Shown piece by piece: positions 39,891 through 52,713 of a stretch of 64,000 bases of DNA. Both the position numbers and the translations under genes were made by a program. Source of the DNA: Symsagittifera roscoffensis. Its lineage: Eukaryota; Xenacoelomorpha; Acoela; Convolutidae. The stretch spans positions 15,861,789 through 15,925,788 of the forward strand of contig NC_087062.1 in assembly GCF_963678635.1 (NCBI RefSeq), written 5' to 3'. How positions within the stretch are numbered: position 1 is the first letter of the stretch; each line of letters starts with the position of its first letter. Below the pieces are notes generated by a model. It had not been told where the DNA came from. It did no database searches and was given only the letters and a program-made list of their open reading frames with translations.

Positions 39891-40109
39891 AATTTGAAAA
39901 TTGAGACAGCTTAAAGGCTGCTACCAACCACCCCCACTCTAAATAGCCATGGCTAAGTCTCCTGATAGCAATTTCTGGTCTAGCAATCTCACTGCATGAT
40001 TTAGCAACATTTTGATTTAAGCCTCCCTGTTTCGACAAAAGGAAGTGCGAAGATTCAGGCTCACTTTGATCGCCAGATCTTCTTCCAGGACTGAGTCTCA
40101 AACTTTCGC

Positions 40110-41710
40110 GTTATCTCTAGTTATCTTTGCAGCTCTCTTCCATCCAGCCGATGCTCCATTCCGATGAGTGAACAGTGGTCGTTTGAAGGCTTCTGGTCGA
40201 ATCTCTGAAAGGAATGGTCGTTTCTTGCCTCAGGTGCTTTGTCACATGATTCTTCACCACATCTACAACCAAGACTTCAGTGTCGCTCTTAACAAAAGGA
40301 ACCATCGTATGCGAATCCAGATATTCTTCACTTCTACGGGTATGGTGAAAGCTTTACAAGCAGTCCCAAGCAACTCTAATCTCCGGCTGTAGTCAATTGC
40401 GTGTATGGTTTCTACTATGGGTGATTTAAACGCTCGATATTTCAGGACATTCTACTCAATCTATCATAACGCCAACAGGACATTCGGTACAAAAACAATA
40501 CCATTTTGCTCATGATCTGTCAATCCAATTGATTCCTTCAATGTTCTAGATCAAGCACAAGTTACTCTTCTCTGGATATCAGACAATTTGAGCAGTACAA
40601 TGACATAAATAATCCACATAATTACGCTCGCACAGAAATTACATTCGAGCAGGATAATAACAATCGCAAACTTTCGCCATAATTGATTCTAACAGAAAAA
40701 TTGCATTGGTTGGCAGATATAGGCGTCATTTAGTGGAAATGAGATTTCTGACTCTAGACCCTTTTTTCTCCCTTGATATGTTTTTTTTTCATCTGTCAAA
40801 GTCTTGGCAAGACTCCGGGCCATGACAATGTGGCCACTACCTAAGACCTGAGTAATTTCCAAACCACACTTAGATTGGTGACCAAGACATTCTGTTCATC
40901 AATTAGTTTCATTTTTATCCATTTTCAGATCGAGGCTCACAAATGACTTTGACTTTTTTGAGGACAATTTACCTTTCATGGGCATTGGTCTCCATTATCT
41001 TTTCTGTCAATAACTTCAGAAGCTGAGCAACCTCAAAATTCATATGTGCACCGCCCGCTTTTGCACTCATGAAAAGGTTGTAGGAGATACACATGGTTCT
41101 TGACTTGTAATGATTTTCGCCCCTTTTCGATGGTTTGGAGCAGTCCTCAGCTTTCATCAGTGGGCGGTGAACGTTATGATTACTATCAAATTACTTAAAA
41201 AACATCTCATTCCGTCAAACTTCAGCCGATTCTCAAGAGATAACTGCGATTGATGGTCCTCTTCGATCTCCACGCCCTGGAACACGTCAAAAACTCAATT
41301 TTCCATGGTCTAGCTTTCCATTGCGTTCTGTTACCAATCCAAAATTACAGTATCCGGAGTCACGGACCTGATCCATCTCAAGAAACCGGGCATCCATCTC
41401 AAACCATCCCGGCATCATCAGAAGCCAAGTAATGTGCTAACATGTCGTAGACATTCAGTCAGTTGTCCACTAGCTTCATTTTGCCCTTTGATGTCAGGTC
41501 TTCAACGGTCACTCCAGTCAGTCACCAAGCAAACAGCAGCTGAACTTCTGTTCTAACGAACGGTTTCGCCATTAACCGCTTCGCGGACGACGAAATTCTT
41601 TTCTCGTTCTCAAATTGTTTTTGCAATAGCTTTTCCAAAGTTCTGGCAATTTGGTTTTTCTTATCCAGACAGCTGATCTCGGCGTTTTATTGTGTGGCAC
41701 AACTCCTCCT
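40110..41710 (-). pseudogene. Diverged relic of retroelement ORF D
   Basis: Minus-strand frames with stops and shifts match ORF D in order. KPFVRTEVQLLFAW near 41570-41500 corresponds to P VPYVRTELQLRFAW. A CISYNLFMS block near 41080 corresponds to P IAYNPFLS, with a following FEVAQLLKL block. CKAFTIPVEVKNIW near 40360-40310 corresponds to P CKVLNIPMEVRKIW. EAFKRPLFTHRNG near 40180-40140 corresponds to P GAFKRALVTHRNA. About 0.8 kb of the middle is missing, part of which lies inverted at 39330-39890. It is far more diverged than P is from M, so ORF D-bearing elements have been in this lineage for a long time. Confidence 0.7.
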
Positions 41711-44700
41711 TCTTTTTGCCACGCATTTTTCCAAGCGCTTAAGGCAAGTTTCTGATACTTTCGTTATGTCCACGGTGTTTTTTGATGAATGAGCAGTATT
41801 TCGCGTGGAACTCTTCTCCAATGGGTCCTCAACAATCTGTTCACCTATATGCTGATATTGAATCAAGATTCATTCTGTACTAACTTCGACTTCCTATGTA
41901 TCTCAACTTGTGGAACCTCTTTTTACTTTCATTTGCTGTGGTTTGATTTTGAGTTCCGTTATGGCTCTGGATCTGATTTGTCCTCAAATGCTGACGCTAC
42001 TTCTCTCAGCTTTCTGAAGGTTGAGTTGTCCCTTTATGTCGAAGTTTTCCAAGTTGGAGATATCTCCTGCAGCTTCGTTTCAGACGCCGCTTCTCCAGAT
42101 GGATTGGGCTCGTCCACTTCTCGCTTCCTCGATTTTGACTTTTTGGGTGAAGATGGTGTTTCGGACCCAGTCGATCGGGTTTCTTGACAACAATCTTCGT
42201 TTGCCAATTCTAGTGTACCTCCTTCCTTTTTCTCGAGTTTCTCTAGTCCACACCTTTTATCAAATAAAAATTTTATTTCTAAAAATAGACTTTGCTCAAG
42301 TGGTTTTTGATTCAGTTTTCAGAGAAGATTTGTCTTTCCTGGATCTTTCCGTTGGCGCTGGTCCTATCACTCTATGTACACCATTTTCTTCAACAAAAGC
42401 TATCAAGCCATAAGATCCAACCCCGTTCGAATCGAGACAGGTTGTTCATAATGCACCATAACAGCCTAATATTCTTTCTTGAACTCCTCCGCGTCACTTT
42501 TCCTCTTCACCTTCTGATTAACTCAAACAAGAACGATTTTCACAGTTCCGCGTCAGGGTAATCAGAAAAGCGGACTTATTCCCCTCAAAGATGTTGCCCT
42601 CTCTAGGAGAATGCTCAAGAGTGTCGTATGCTGGATCACTTGAGGGTCACCAAAAACAAACTTTAAATTTTTCCGAGTAAACCCAGAGGAGGCGTGGAGG
42701 TTTCCCCACATACGTGACTTTCAGGTCATCTATTAGCTTCCTCGTAGTCAGAGGACTATAGAACTCTTTCTGCTCCTTGAGTTCCTCCGGCCTCTGTGTC
42801 CATCAACTTGATATCACTGGCTGAATGCCCATCTCTTCCTCAAGAGTCATCACGGGTCGATACCTCTTCAATGCGTCTTCAAAGCGTTTTTCTACGGGCA
42901 TCCTCTTTTTGCCTTCTGTAAAGTCGATCGACAAGGTTGACGGATTAACTTGATCAGCGTTGTGCCTGTATGTGAGTGGAATTTACTATTTACTGTCGCG
43001 TACTATTTGGATTTTCTCTAATACGTGAGGTATCAAGTAGCTTCTGGTGTTACATAGATTGTCTGCCAGCAAAACCAAATGTCTTTTTATCGAAATAATT
43101 TCCCCTACCGATAGTTTGGCTTCTTGAAGATGAGCCCAACTTTCGTTATTATGTCTTTTACTTCACTAACCCTGCATCGGGTGGCAAGGGTCCTCCTGCT
43201 TTTCGAGCAAGATTCGTCCATGATATAATTGGCATCTCCATCAAATGGAAGCTGACTAAAGACAAATAGACTTCGCTTGTGAAATTCATTCTGTCCCTTT
43301 TCGCGCAAACACAGGTAGAGGTTAGAGATCGGAGTCTGTGCCCCTCTAATCGTTTTCAATTCCGTCCACGTCCCCCGACATAGCAATGATTTGCGCTGAT
43401 GTATATTCGCGAATAAAAAGTTCATCGGGCAAATCGCGTGTTCTGCCAACAATAACCATTGGAAGCGGTTAAAACAAACTTTTCCTAACATGGGCTGTTA
43501 CTCGAGTTTCGGCGCACCATTTTGAAACAATATAGACCAATACTGTAATTTACGATGGAAAGGTATCAGTTCATTTCATAACATAGATCTGAGACCATGA
43601 GTTACTGGTCAACCAAAGGTGGCAAACAACTCCGAAGATCAGCACCAGAACTGAACATAAAGATTGACAGCAGAAAAACGGACTAAAATTGAAATGTATT
43701 CGTGAACTAATTTCATCACTATGCAACACTCCCCTTCTTGTGGCAATTAAATTTTAATTATGAAATGAAGTAGAAAATGTTAGGTAATGAACAAAAATTT
43801 TGATCAGCACCTGTAGGCACGGAAAAGTAGAATGTAAGGCACGGAAAATTAGAATGTAAAGGTTAACAAAAAATTTTACTTGTAAGCCGATCTACGGTCA
43901 GCCCTCTCATTGGACAACTGAGTTTAATACAAGTTATAAATCCGGCTTAGGGCCCGTTTTTGCTTCCTTTTTTCCATTCCGGTTTTCGATATTTAATAGA
44001 AAATTTGAAAAAAAGGAGCAAAAAAAATTACCAGGAGTAGTATGAAGTTTAATATATTTGAGCAGTACCAATTATTGGTTCCCCCTTTTCTAAGTCTTTA
44101 ACACCTTACATTTTCACTCCCTAATTTTTGTTGCCTGAGCAATTTAAAATCGCTACATTTTAAAACAATTTCTATGACTTAACACCGTTTTAATGCAAAA
44201 TGAAAAGAAAACTTACTTCAAAGGGGATTTCGGTAAACATCAAAGATCTAAACGAGAGAAATTTTTGGCATTTAAAGCCAGAAAAGATCGCTCTACTTAA
44301 TTCGCGTAAGTTTTGAACAGAAATGACCTTGTAAATGGTTTCAATGAAACGTCTCAAACCAAAATGAAATGGCCTTGTTAATTTTTTTAATGAATCATTC
44401 CAAAACTAACCAAAAACAAGCAATAATTCAATGAACTTCAAAAGCCCGCAAATAATTAGACGTCTTTTGACTAATATGGCCTAATTTTCTAGACATTTTT
44501 GGCCGGTATAGAAATTTTAAAAAAGTTTTAACTAATGCCATAAGCCTAAAAATCAATATTTTTAAGAATTATTCTCGAACTTAAACTTATGACCTGATCG
44601 CTTTGCCAGCTTTTTTTGAACTGATGTCACATAAATGCAAGGCTAAAGGGTTTGCCAGCCCTTAGTCCCAACCTAGCATCCCGAAAGTAAGGGCGATTGT

Positions 44701-44938
44701 CCTGGGATTAAATTGCTAAGGCACGAGTCAAGTTCTTGCGTTTAGTTACGTTTCCGGGAGTCTGCAAGAAACGTTTTTCAAAAAAGCTGACAAAAATTTC
44801 AGTAGGATTAAAATTTTAATTTTAATAATACGAAAGAATAAACTAAAGTGAGACAAAATTTACAATGGTTTAACACAAACTAGTCAACGCTCTGAAAAAG
44901 TACAGATCAGTTTTGTCTTCGTAAGCGGACATTATGTT
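41711..44938. other. Repeat-derived region without recognisable genes
   Basis: Probably the upstream continuation of the ORF D relic and other decayed DNA. Short frames (41789-42187 plus, 42021-42413 plus, 43105-43491 minus) show no family I recognise. The 128-codon minus frame at 43105-43491 is the longest and may descend from ORF B/C, but I could not align it convincingly. A short tandem repeat of GGCACGGAAAA-TAGAATGTAA is at 43816-43860. Confidence 0.4.
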
Positions 44939-46238
44939 TTATACTCTTTCATTTAATAGTCGATAACTTTTCTTTTTTTGTGAACTTTTGGCCACTCGAT
45001 GCATCAAAAAAGTTGAGTTTTTGTATGGAAGCGTCTTTTTGCCTACTACTTTCCACATATTTGGGTTGGCTCCGCTGAAATAGGATTGAATCCCGAAATG
45101 CCATCCCTCGACAGCATTTGTTGTTCGAGCAATCCCACTCTCGGCCGCATCTCGTTGGTTCCAAAGGAAGGGTGGGAATAAAACTTCACGGTTTGGCACC
45201 AAGCTTTTTATGTAAGTAGAGCCGAAGTACAGCCACAACTCGTCAATTTTCTCAATTTTCTCTGGTTCTAAACAATTTCTGTCGCATACATTCTGAATTT
45301 CGTGAACGATCATGTCATAGGAATCGCCGATCTTTTCTTTTTTTCGAATGCAAGGGATGGCAGCAGTTTGAAAGCCAGCGCTAAATCGTGATTCGTTTCG
45401 TAGGTCACTTTTAGTCCCAATTCAATAATTTTTCTCATGTAATTCTGGGAGAGATGGAAAAAAACAACCCGATAAATGTGCTTCGGGGAATAATTTTTGA
45501 AGGGACTGAAGAGCAGCTTGCTCAAAATCTAACAAAAATTTTTTCAGGCCTGCAAGAAGCGAATGTAGGTTTTTTTGGTTTTGTTAGGAAGGAAGGCGTA
45601 AAGGCAAGCTGGCGCAATGCCAGATACACTAACATGAATTGAATACAGCTGATAGAACATTTTTGGAGTAATTTTGAAAGTTCCATCGGCTAACCAGAAA
45701 GATGACTTTTCCAGAATTCTCAGCAGTTCGAGATCGCCGCACAAAACGATTCGCTCATGATCATTTGATGGGATCTCGAAGTTACGTCCAACGGGGATGG
45801 GCGGCATATTTACATCTAGCTGCTTACGAGTGCGCGCAGCCGTTCGGATCAGTTTGCTTTACTTGGGAGGGCAAACTGAGTGGCCAAATCGATTGTAACT
45901 GGCAAAACCGCACTGGCAACTGCAATAGTCGGAGTAAATCTCTCGCTGAGATCTTTTATTCGCTTTATGACATTTCGGGCCTCCAATTTTCCCGCTGAAA
46001 TGTCATGGTTATGCTCTCCACGCGTCTCGATTAATTCGTTATTAACAGTACTGGCAGTTGCTCGAAATTTATGTGTTTGATTTTTTGAGCAAATCCAGTT
46101 TTCGGTAAATTTATTTTTTCGCTTGAAATAAAAATCGTGGCCGGACGCTATAAGAATTGGCTTGTTTTTAGATGAAACTGTGAATTCGAAAGAAGACTCA
46201 ATCATAATGCGTTCATTGTGTTTGCGTTTGCTTATCAC
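44939..46238 (-). pseudogene. Decayed MULE-type transposase with FLYWCH finger
   Basis: 46238-45849 encodes an N-terminal FLYWCH-type zinc finger (GHDFYFKRKNK, then WICSKNQTHKFRA and EHNHDIS with the Cys and His ligands). 45807-45544 has the MULE catalytic-domain start FWLADGTFKITPKMFYQLY, with the Asp of the DDE triad, and 45525-45310 has a FFHLSQN block. 45313-44939 has an NAVEGWH block typical of the end of the transposase. The pieces are in order but shifted by indels, so the gene is dead. Terminal inverted repeats were not found by eye. Confidence 0.75.
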
Positions 46239-46529
46239 TTGAGTAGAGTATAAAGTGATTGTCGGAGTTTAATTTTTGTCAGAATTTCTACGTCAAATTG
46301 TTATGAATTAGCACAAGCAGTTTTTTTAGTGATCATAATGGCTTAGCAAAAAGTCTAATTGAAAATAAATTAAAAACTTGTTGATAAGAGTCTTAAGTAT
46401 TTTAGGAAGCCTCCTTTTAGCATGTATAACTAAGAAAAACCAAGTTTTTCATTATGGTGCGTGCGTTAGTTGCAGGATTAACTTTGGTGTGATAAGAGTT
46501 AAGATAAAGAATTCATACAGCATCAAATT

Positions 46530-46670
46530 TAATAGTGAAATGACTAGGTGATAAAATGTACTGTGTTAAACTGGAAAACAGGAGTTATGTTGTTGTCGAT
46601 TTAATTTGTTTAGTAGTGAAATGACTAAGTGTTAAAAAATACGGTGTTAAAATGTATTTATTTAAATTTT
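46530..46670. repeat. Two ~80-bp tandem units
   Basis: TAGTGAAATGACTA-GTG-TAAAA followed by a GTGTTAAA stretch appears at ~46532 and again at ~46611. AT-rich and noncoding. Confidence 0.5.
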
Positions 46671-49600
46671 AGGACACCCAGTTATTTCACCCTAATTGAA
46701 TCAAATAAATTGACTATTAATTGATTCATTCTGTAAAAATTGTCTTAATTATTCATCTGTAAAAAAAGGTCCAAATTATTTCAAAATCTTTTCAAAACAC
46801 TCCATTTTGTATCACTTTTTATCAGAAGCAGCAGAAATTTGGCTATCAAGCAGACGAATTTCACGGCGATATGTTTTGAGAAACTGTTGGCTAAATATTG
46901 TTTAAAATGAAACAAGGATAGCCGGTTACTGTGCAAGTAGCATAGAATGTTCCGACCATAGTCTGGAAAACTACGGTGTAGAATTTTTTTCAACTTTTCA
47001 ACAGTTTTTATCTCAAATGAAATCTCAATTTGCAGTGAATCGCAAATTAATAGTTAGTAAATTTAAAATACATAATCAGTTAGCGTAAAATGATTTTTAA
47101 AGTATCAATGAGTTCCATTTTTCAAAAAATTGTAGGTTGCTAATTACAATCGTAAGTAATTACAAAAAAGAACGAAAGATAGTTTGCAAAAACACTAAAA
47201 GATTTTCATTTATTCAGTTTTGTAATAAGGAACAATTAACGAAAGTTGTGACTAGCGAACAAAAACCAACAAAAAACTAATTTGAGATTACATTAATAAA
47301 GCTGTAAGCTTAAACTTTCGTCAAACCAAAACTAAATCAGCGGCCTATTGTGTAATTAGCAGATTTCTCCCTTACGCATGCTTTGTTTGATAATTTATAA
47401 ATCATATTTTGCTTCAGTTTTAAAAGTAAAAATAGGTTACAACGATTTTTTTAATGAATCGTTTCCTAATTTTTTTGTTTGAGTTAGTTAAGTAATCCAG
47501 AGATATTTCTTGATTATAATTGCTTTGTCATTTCAATTATTTTTTCTCTAAGCTCAAAAGATGAAAAATACAGCAATAAGATTCCAATAAGGTTCTACTG
47601 ACCCACGTTTTATTTGACAAAATCATATTTTTTTGTGTTTTTTTGATACTTTTTGTAGAGCGCATGAGATGGAGACTCAGATTTAGTTATAGAAAAAACT
47701 AAAAATTTAACACAAAATCATACCAAAATGAGGTATTAGTTTTTATAGAATCTTTTTGCCGGCTGAAAATGACCAAAATAAAAGATACCAGTCAAAAAAG
47801 CAAAATGGTCCGCCCAAATCAATTTTTTGGCATCGAGAAAAATTGTTCCAATTTTTTTCAACATTCTACCTATCACGAATTAGAAAACTGTAATGCAGAG
47901 AACAACTCATCCTCGCGCAACATAGAGTTGTGGTAGAACGCGACGTCTAACCTCTATCACATTGCCGGAAAAAAAAAGAAATAATTATCCTGAATTTGAA
48001 AGCCAATTAAAACACACCGCGAAAAAACGTATAATAAAACAAAATTAAACAAAAACGACTCGAAACAAAAATCAAGCAGAAGATCCATAAGAAAACGTTT
48101 TTTTTTAAAATCGAATATGAAAAAAAATAGTGTTGAATTATTTCAGTAAAACTGAGGAGATATTTGGTATTAAAGTCAAAAGCGCAGATATGTTAGATAG
48201 ATCCCAATTAGCAAATTAATGTGTGACTACTGTTTTAATTCACAGAAACACAATTGTAAAAAAAATGAGTTTTTTGTTGAGCCCATGAGATTATGACTCA
48301 GAAACTAAGCTGTAAAATAAGAAATTTTGAAAAATGAAATATATCAAACCAACGTACAAGTTTTCTGGTATCTTTTTGTCGGTTAAAAATGATTAAAAGC
48401 AAAAGATATCCGTCAAAAGAGCAAAATTTTCAGCTCATTTTTTTTTCTCGGCATCGCGAAAACTTTTTCAGATTTTTTTCTAACGCTGTGCCCACCACGG
48501 CCGAAAAAAACTTCAATGCGATTGATCACTACACCTTGCACGAACTAGATTTGTGGTAAAGTGATTTCTTCCCTTTATAATGTCGAAAAACAAACAAAAA
48601 AATGAAGTAGTTGTCTTAAATTCGAAAGCCAAAACAAACAAAAAACACAGAAAAAATAGTTCAGGATTAAAGCAATTTGAGGAAAAAGTATGAGTCGAAT
48701 CAAAAATTAAGCAAAAAAGCACAAAAAATAGTTTTGTATGTTTAATCAACAAAAAATGAATATAAAGGTTACAAAAAAAATTATAAATAAATGTTACAAA
48801 AAGAACAGTCTCTAGCTTTTTAAAACAATAATTCAACGAAACCAAATCCACTAACCAAAAGTTTATGCAAAGAATCTATCAACTGATGTTTGAATTCCGA
48901 GGAAGTACTTTTTTGAAAAAGCTCTTCAGCGTAGCGAAAATTCTATAATTATCAATTCATAAATACTTCAAGAAAAGCAGATTAGAAAAAAGATTTAAAA
49001 TTTTACAAGCAACTTTGCTGATCTATTGCTCTTTATTGGTTTCATTAAACATTTTTACTCGCATCCTGGAGCTGTGTCAAATTTAATGTGAAAATAAAAC
49101 AATTATTTTTTATAACAAAGATTGTTTTTATAACAATTCTAATTTAGCAAGCAACATTAGTTCTTTTGGCCTGGATAGTTTTTTATGGTCAGGACTGATG
49201 AAAAACCAGTATAAAAAGCCAATTATAAATGGTAAAAAAACTAATTTTTCGTAACGAACAAATCTATTCTAACCATGTGTCTTTTCATCATTCATTTTTA
49301 GTTCCAAATTTTAAAAGCATTTTGGAGCGTTTTAGTGAGTATAAATAATTTTATAACGCCGGAATTAAATTAGGAAACTGTTTTCAAAGGGCCGGAGCTC
49401 GCAACAAAACGTTATAGGCTCGAGCACATTTTCATTCACAGCAGTAAATTGATTTTCTTTTTGCTTGAAATAAATTGGAGCCATTTGCGAGTACATTTTA
49501 CTCTGTTTGAACTAGCTGGTGGCCCCGATCGAATGATTTTCGACCGTGCTGGGAAACTATTATGAACCAAACGCACATCGATTTCTTATTGACAGGTATA

Positions 49601-50073
49601 GTCAGCAATTAGTCAGCGAGTCATTAAAGTTTGATTAAATTAATTTTGCTGGTTTTTAAAGCGATGCGTCGATTCTGGTATGTAACTATGTATTGCTTCA
49701 ATCAAAGGTTCGCAAGTTTGCATCAAGAATCAATTTACTAATTCGGTGCCACGTTTCGAGAACACAATCAAACGTCTCGTGACAAGCGAGTACCTGCGCG
49801 CATGTAGTTTAAATAATAGTCTATGCGCGTCTATAGAACCAACTTCGGTTCAAAATTGAATTGAAAAATAGTTTAGACAGCTACCATTGTTGTTCGTTTG
49901 GCCTGGCTAGTAGCATGGCTAAAAACAATTAATTACTATAATCAATGTTTTTTGTTTCATGATGCAAATTAATAATTTATGATGCTGAATCTGAAGTCAA
50001 ATTGAATTAATTGATCCTTAATTTATTATTTTACCCTCTATATGTCACTGGACTGTTATCACAACAATTCACT
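46671..50073. other. AT-rich intergenic DNA upstream of the semaphorin gene
   Basis: No convincing coding sequence. It contains a diverged direct duplication: 47630-47990 and 48240-48600 share an ordered set of blocks (GAGCxCATGAGAT, ATCTTTTTG(C/T)CGG, AAAGATA(C/T)C, GGCATCG(A/C)GAAAA), ~610 bp apart. The region just before 50074 should hold the semaphorin promoter and any 5' noncoding exon, but no clear TATA box or initiator stands out. Confidence 0.45.
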
Positions 50074-51664
50074 ATGTTAACTTCTGTAAGAATTGTCGGT
50101 TTAAATGTAATCTCCTTCCTTTTCACCCTTAAATCGGCAGAAACGAAAGAATCTTTAATCTATGAATCCCCGCCTTTTTATAAAACTTCTGATTACAATT
50201 TCAAACAACATGAAATTCTCAAAATTGACTTGCAGTCATCCAATTGCAAAACTTCTACTTATGACGAGAATTTTCTTTATATTGGATGCAAAAACCGAGT
50301 TGCCATAGTCGATGTCGCGAAGAGCCGAACGACAATCCCGGTGTCGTACTCTCCAGCGTGCGGACAACTCGCAAGCTCATGCGGAGACAATCAGATTCTA
50401 GCTTTGAGTCCTCGAAAGAAAAATGTCCTCGTGTGTTTTTCCGAGCCCCAAGAAAAAACATTTGTTTGCACTCGGTTCCGAAAGGCAAGCGATGAACCCG
50501 ATTCCACGATTGACCCGATTGATGAATCTTTTGAGTTTCGCGCCCAGTTCATCAGACCCGATACCGTGAGCCCGATGTTATTCGACGACCGCAAAAACTT
50601 ATTTCTCACGGGATATTTAATCCCTGATTTTCCAGATATAATGAAATTGAACCTTGACGACAACAGAGCAAGCACAGCAGCACTGGGTATAGACAGAGGA
50701 TATCACAACAAACCTTGGCAAATTTTATCGGGAAAGCCTGAATTTATAGCTGCCATTCAAATTGCAGATTTCATCTATGTGTTTTTAAACGAAGTTTACG
50801 AAGAAAACGGGAACCGAGTAGGTCGCGACGATTTGAGCAATAAAACTAGGTACCCCGATGATGGTCAGCAAAGGGCTCGAATTATTAGGATCTGTGCTAA
50901 CGATCAACCTTCACTAATGAATGTCAAGTTATGGTCTTATTTTATCAAGGCCTCGTTATCGTGTTTAAAAAACGACACTTTTTTCACTAAATTAACCGCG
51001 ATCAATTATGATTCAGAAACTCAACTTCTTTTCGCGACTTTCTCAGCACAAGATGCGTATATTTCTGGGTCGGCAATTTGTTCATACAAAATAGACAAAA
51101 TAAATGAGCATTTTGGGAAACCTGTCTACAAATGGAGCGGCCTAGAGTTAATAAAATCAGACAATCTTTTCCCCGATTTTAAATGTTCGTCAAAAGACAA
51201 AGAGACGTCTTCAGAATTACACGAAAGGTTCAAAGTCACAATCCAGGAACCAATTTTACCCGATGCATCATATCGAGTACCTGGATTTCGAATTGTCAAA
51301 ATTGCTTCAAAAACTTACAAGAACTTTCTTAAAACAACGACAAGTACTGTTACGTTTGGCATAACTCAAGATGGCTATCTTGTAAGGCACCATTTTAAAA
51401 ACCATGAAGATATTTGTCAACTGCGGTCTATGAGATTCAAGTATGAAAATCTGGACCAAAAAGTGACACAAGTTCATTTGGTCCCGAAAGAAGGAACTGA
51501 TTTTGGACAAATAGCAGTTGTATATGAAGAAGAAGTTGTGATGGTTCCTTTTGATGGTTGCAGTAAAATGGAATCGACGCGCTCTTGCGTGGCGTTGCAG
51601 GATCCGTTCTGCGAATGGAACGATGTTACGAACAAATGCCAGTCTAGTGATCCTTCGGTAGTTG
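50074..51664 (+). CDS. Sema5: Semaphorin, class 5-like: exon 1 (signal peptide, sema domain, PSI)
   Basis: The first in-frame ATG is at 50074 and starts a hydrophobic signal peptide of ~24 residues (ending near KSAET). The rest is a complete sema beta-propeller of ~480 residues with the usual scattered cysteines, followed by a PSI domain at about 51550-51645 (DGCSKMESTRSC and FCEW with conserved Cys). Semaphorins are guidance ligands that bind plexins. The open frame continues a few codons past the exon. The preferred donor is 51665 (gttagt), phase 1, which joins in frame with exon 2. The entire sema domain in one exon without introns is unusual and could reflect intron loss. The TSP1 repeats and membrane segment in later exons indicate class 5. 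Confidence 0.88.
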
Positions 51665-51746
51665 GTTAGTAAAGACACGTGTAAATAATCACATTTGGCT
51701 CTTCCAGTTTCCCAACCACTGGTAAAATTGCAGGATACAGATTCAA

Positions 51747-51970
51747 TTTGATGTTCTAAACTTTAAATGGTTCTAAATGAAACATGGCAGCGAGTACAAG
51801 TGAGTAACATATTACAACATTTCTCAGGGATAAATTATCATTTAAAAATTTTTATGAACTTTCTAAATTTTTTTATACGATAATTTATCCCTGAGAAATG
51901 TTGTAAGATGTTTCTCACTTGTACTCGCTGCCATGTTTCATTAGAACCATTTAAAGTTTAGAACATCAAA
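51747..51970. repeat. Fold-back (MITE-like) element in semaphorin intron 1
   Basis: Two ~95-bp arms in inverted orientation (left from 51747, TTTGATGTTCTAAAC; right ending GTTTAGAACATCAAA at 51970) with a short AT-rich centre. The arms are nearly perfect. No target duplication is evident. Confidence 0.85.
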
Positions 51971-52362
51971 ACCACCTTAAATAGTCTTTCGTAAATCAAA
52001 TTTTAGAAAACTCGGAGGTTCTGGAGAAGAGTCGGCTCGTTTTAAGCCATCTGCATCGAACCAATCGAATATTTCATACAACCCCTGGAGTTTTGACTAA
52101 AATTTATATCTCTATCGTTTTTTTTGAGCAGGGAATAATACCATATGCTTCAGCAAAGAGCGTGGATCATAGGGGTCTTTGTATGCGTCAAAAACTGACA
52201 GCTAAAAGTCAAAATTTGTCTAGAGAAAAAGACTCTGGACAAATATTCTGTCAATTTCTTCAAAATTTGGAAGAACATGTAGTATGGGTCACATTAACGC
52301 TAAGTCAAAAATAGTTTTGATTCAAATAATTGCAAGCATCTATCCAAATTCTCCTTTTTCAG

Positions 52363-52713
52363 GTAAGAACGCAGTCGAGTGTCCTTACAACATAATACCC
52401 GCCGACTACTCCACCTGGAGTCCCGAATACACTTGCGCGTCCGGATGCACATGCACGCACAGGAACTGCATAGCGGATCCCTCGATGCTCCTGAACACAA
52501 CTGTATGCGCAGATGGACCTATGATTCTGAATGTCACAAAGTGTCCCGTTGACGGAGGCTGGGGCGACTGGGGTCCGTGGAGTTCATGCACGAAGGGTCA
52601 GAGGACAAAAGAACGGAAATGTGACAGACCAAAGCCCCAGTTTAACGGGCAAGACTGTATCGGGGCAAAGATCATTTACGAATCATGCCAAATTGAAACT
52701 GAGAGAACAAAAT
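52363..52713 (+). CDS. Sema5: Semaphorin exon 2 (TSP1 repeats)
   Basis: Acceptor after TTTTTCAG at 52362, donor GTAAGT at 52714, both phase 1. It encodes a cysteine-rich stretch with a degenerate TSP1 start (YSTWSPEYTC) and a clear TSP1 repeat (WGDWGPWSSC, then basic residues and Cys) in the extracellular stalk. Confidence 0.82.

Noticed and set aside
43105-43491. 128-codon minus-strand ORF as a surviving part of ORF B/C
   Set aside because: A few residues can be lined up, but no block is convincing, unlike the ORF D relic. Left unassigned.
44640-44730. GC-richer island with AAGGG/CCCTT pairing as a small RNA gene
   Set aside because: Only a 5-bp stem, no pol III boxes, no second copy.
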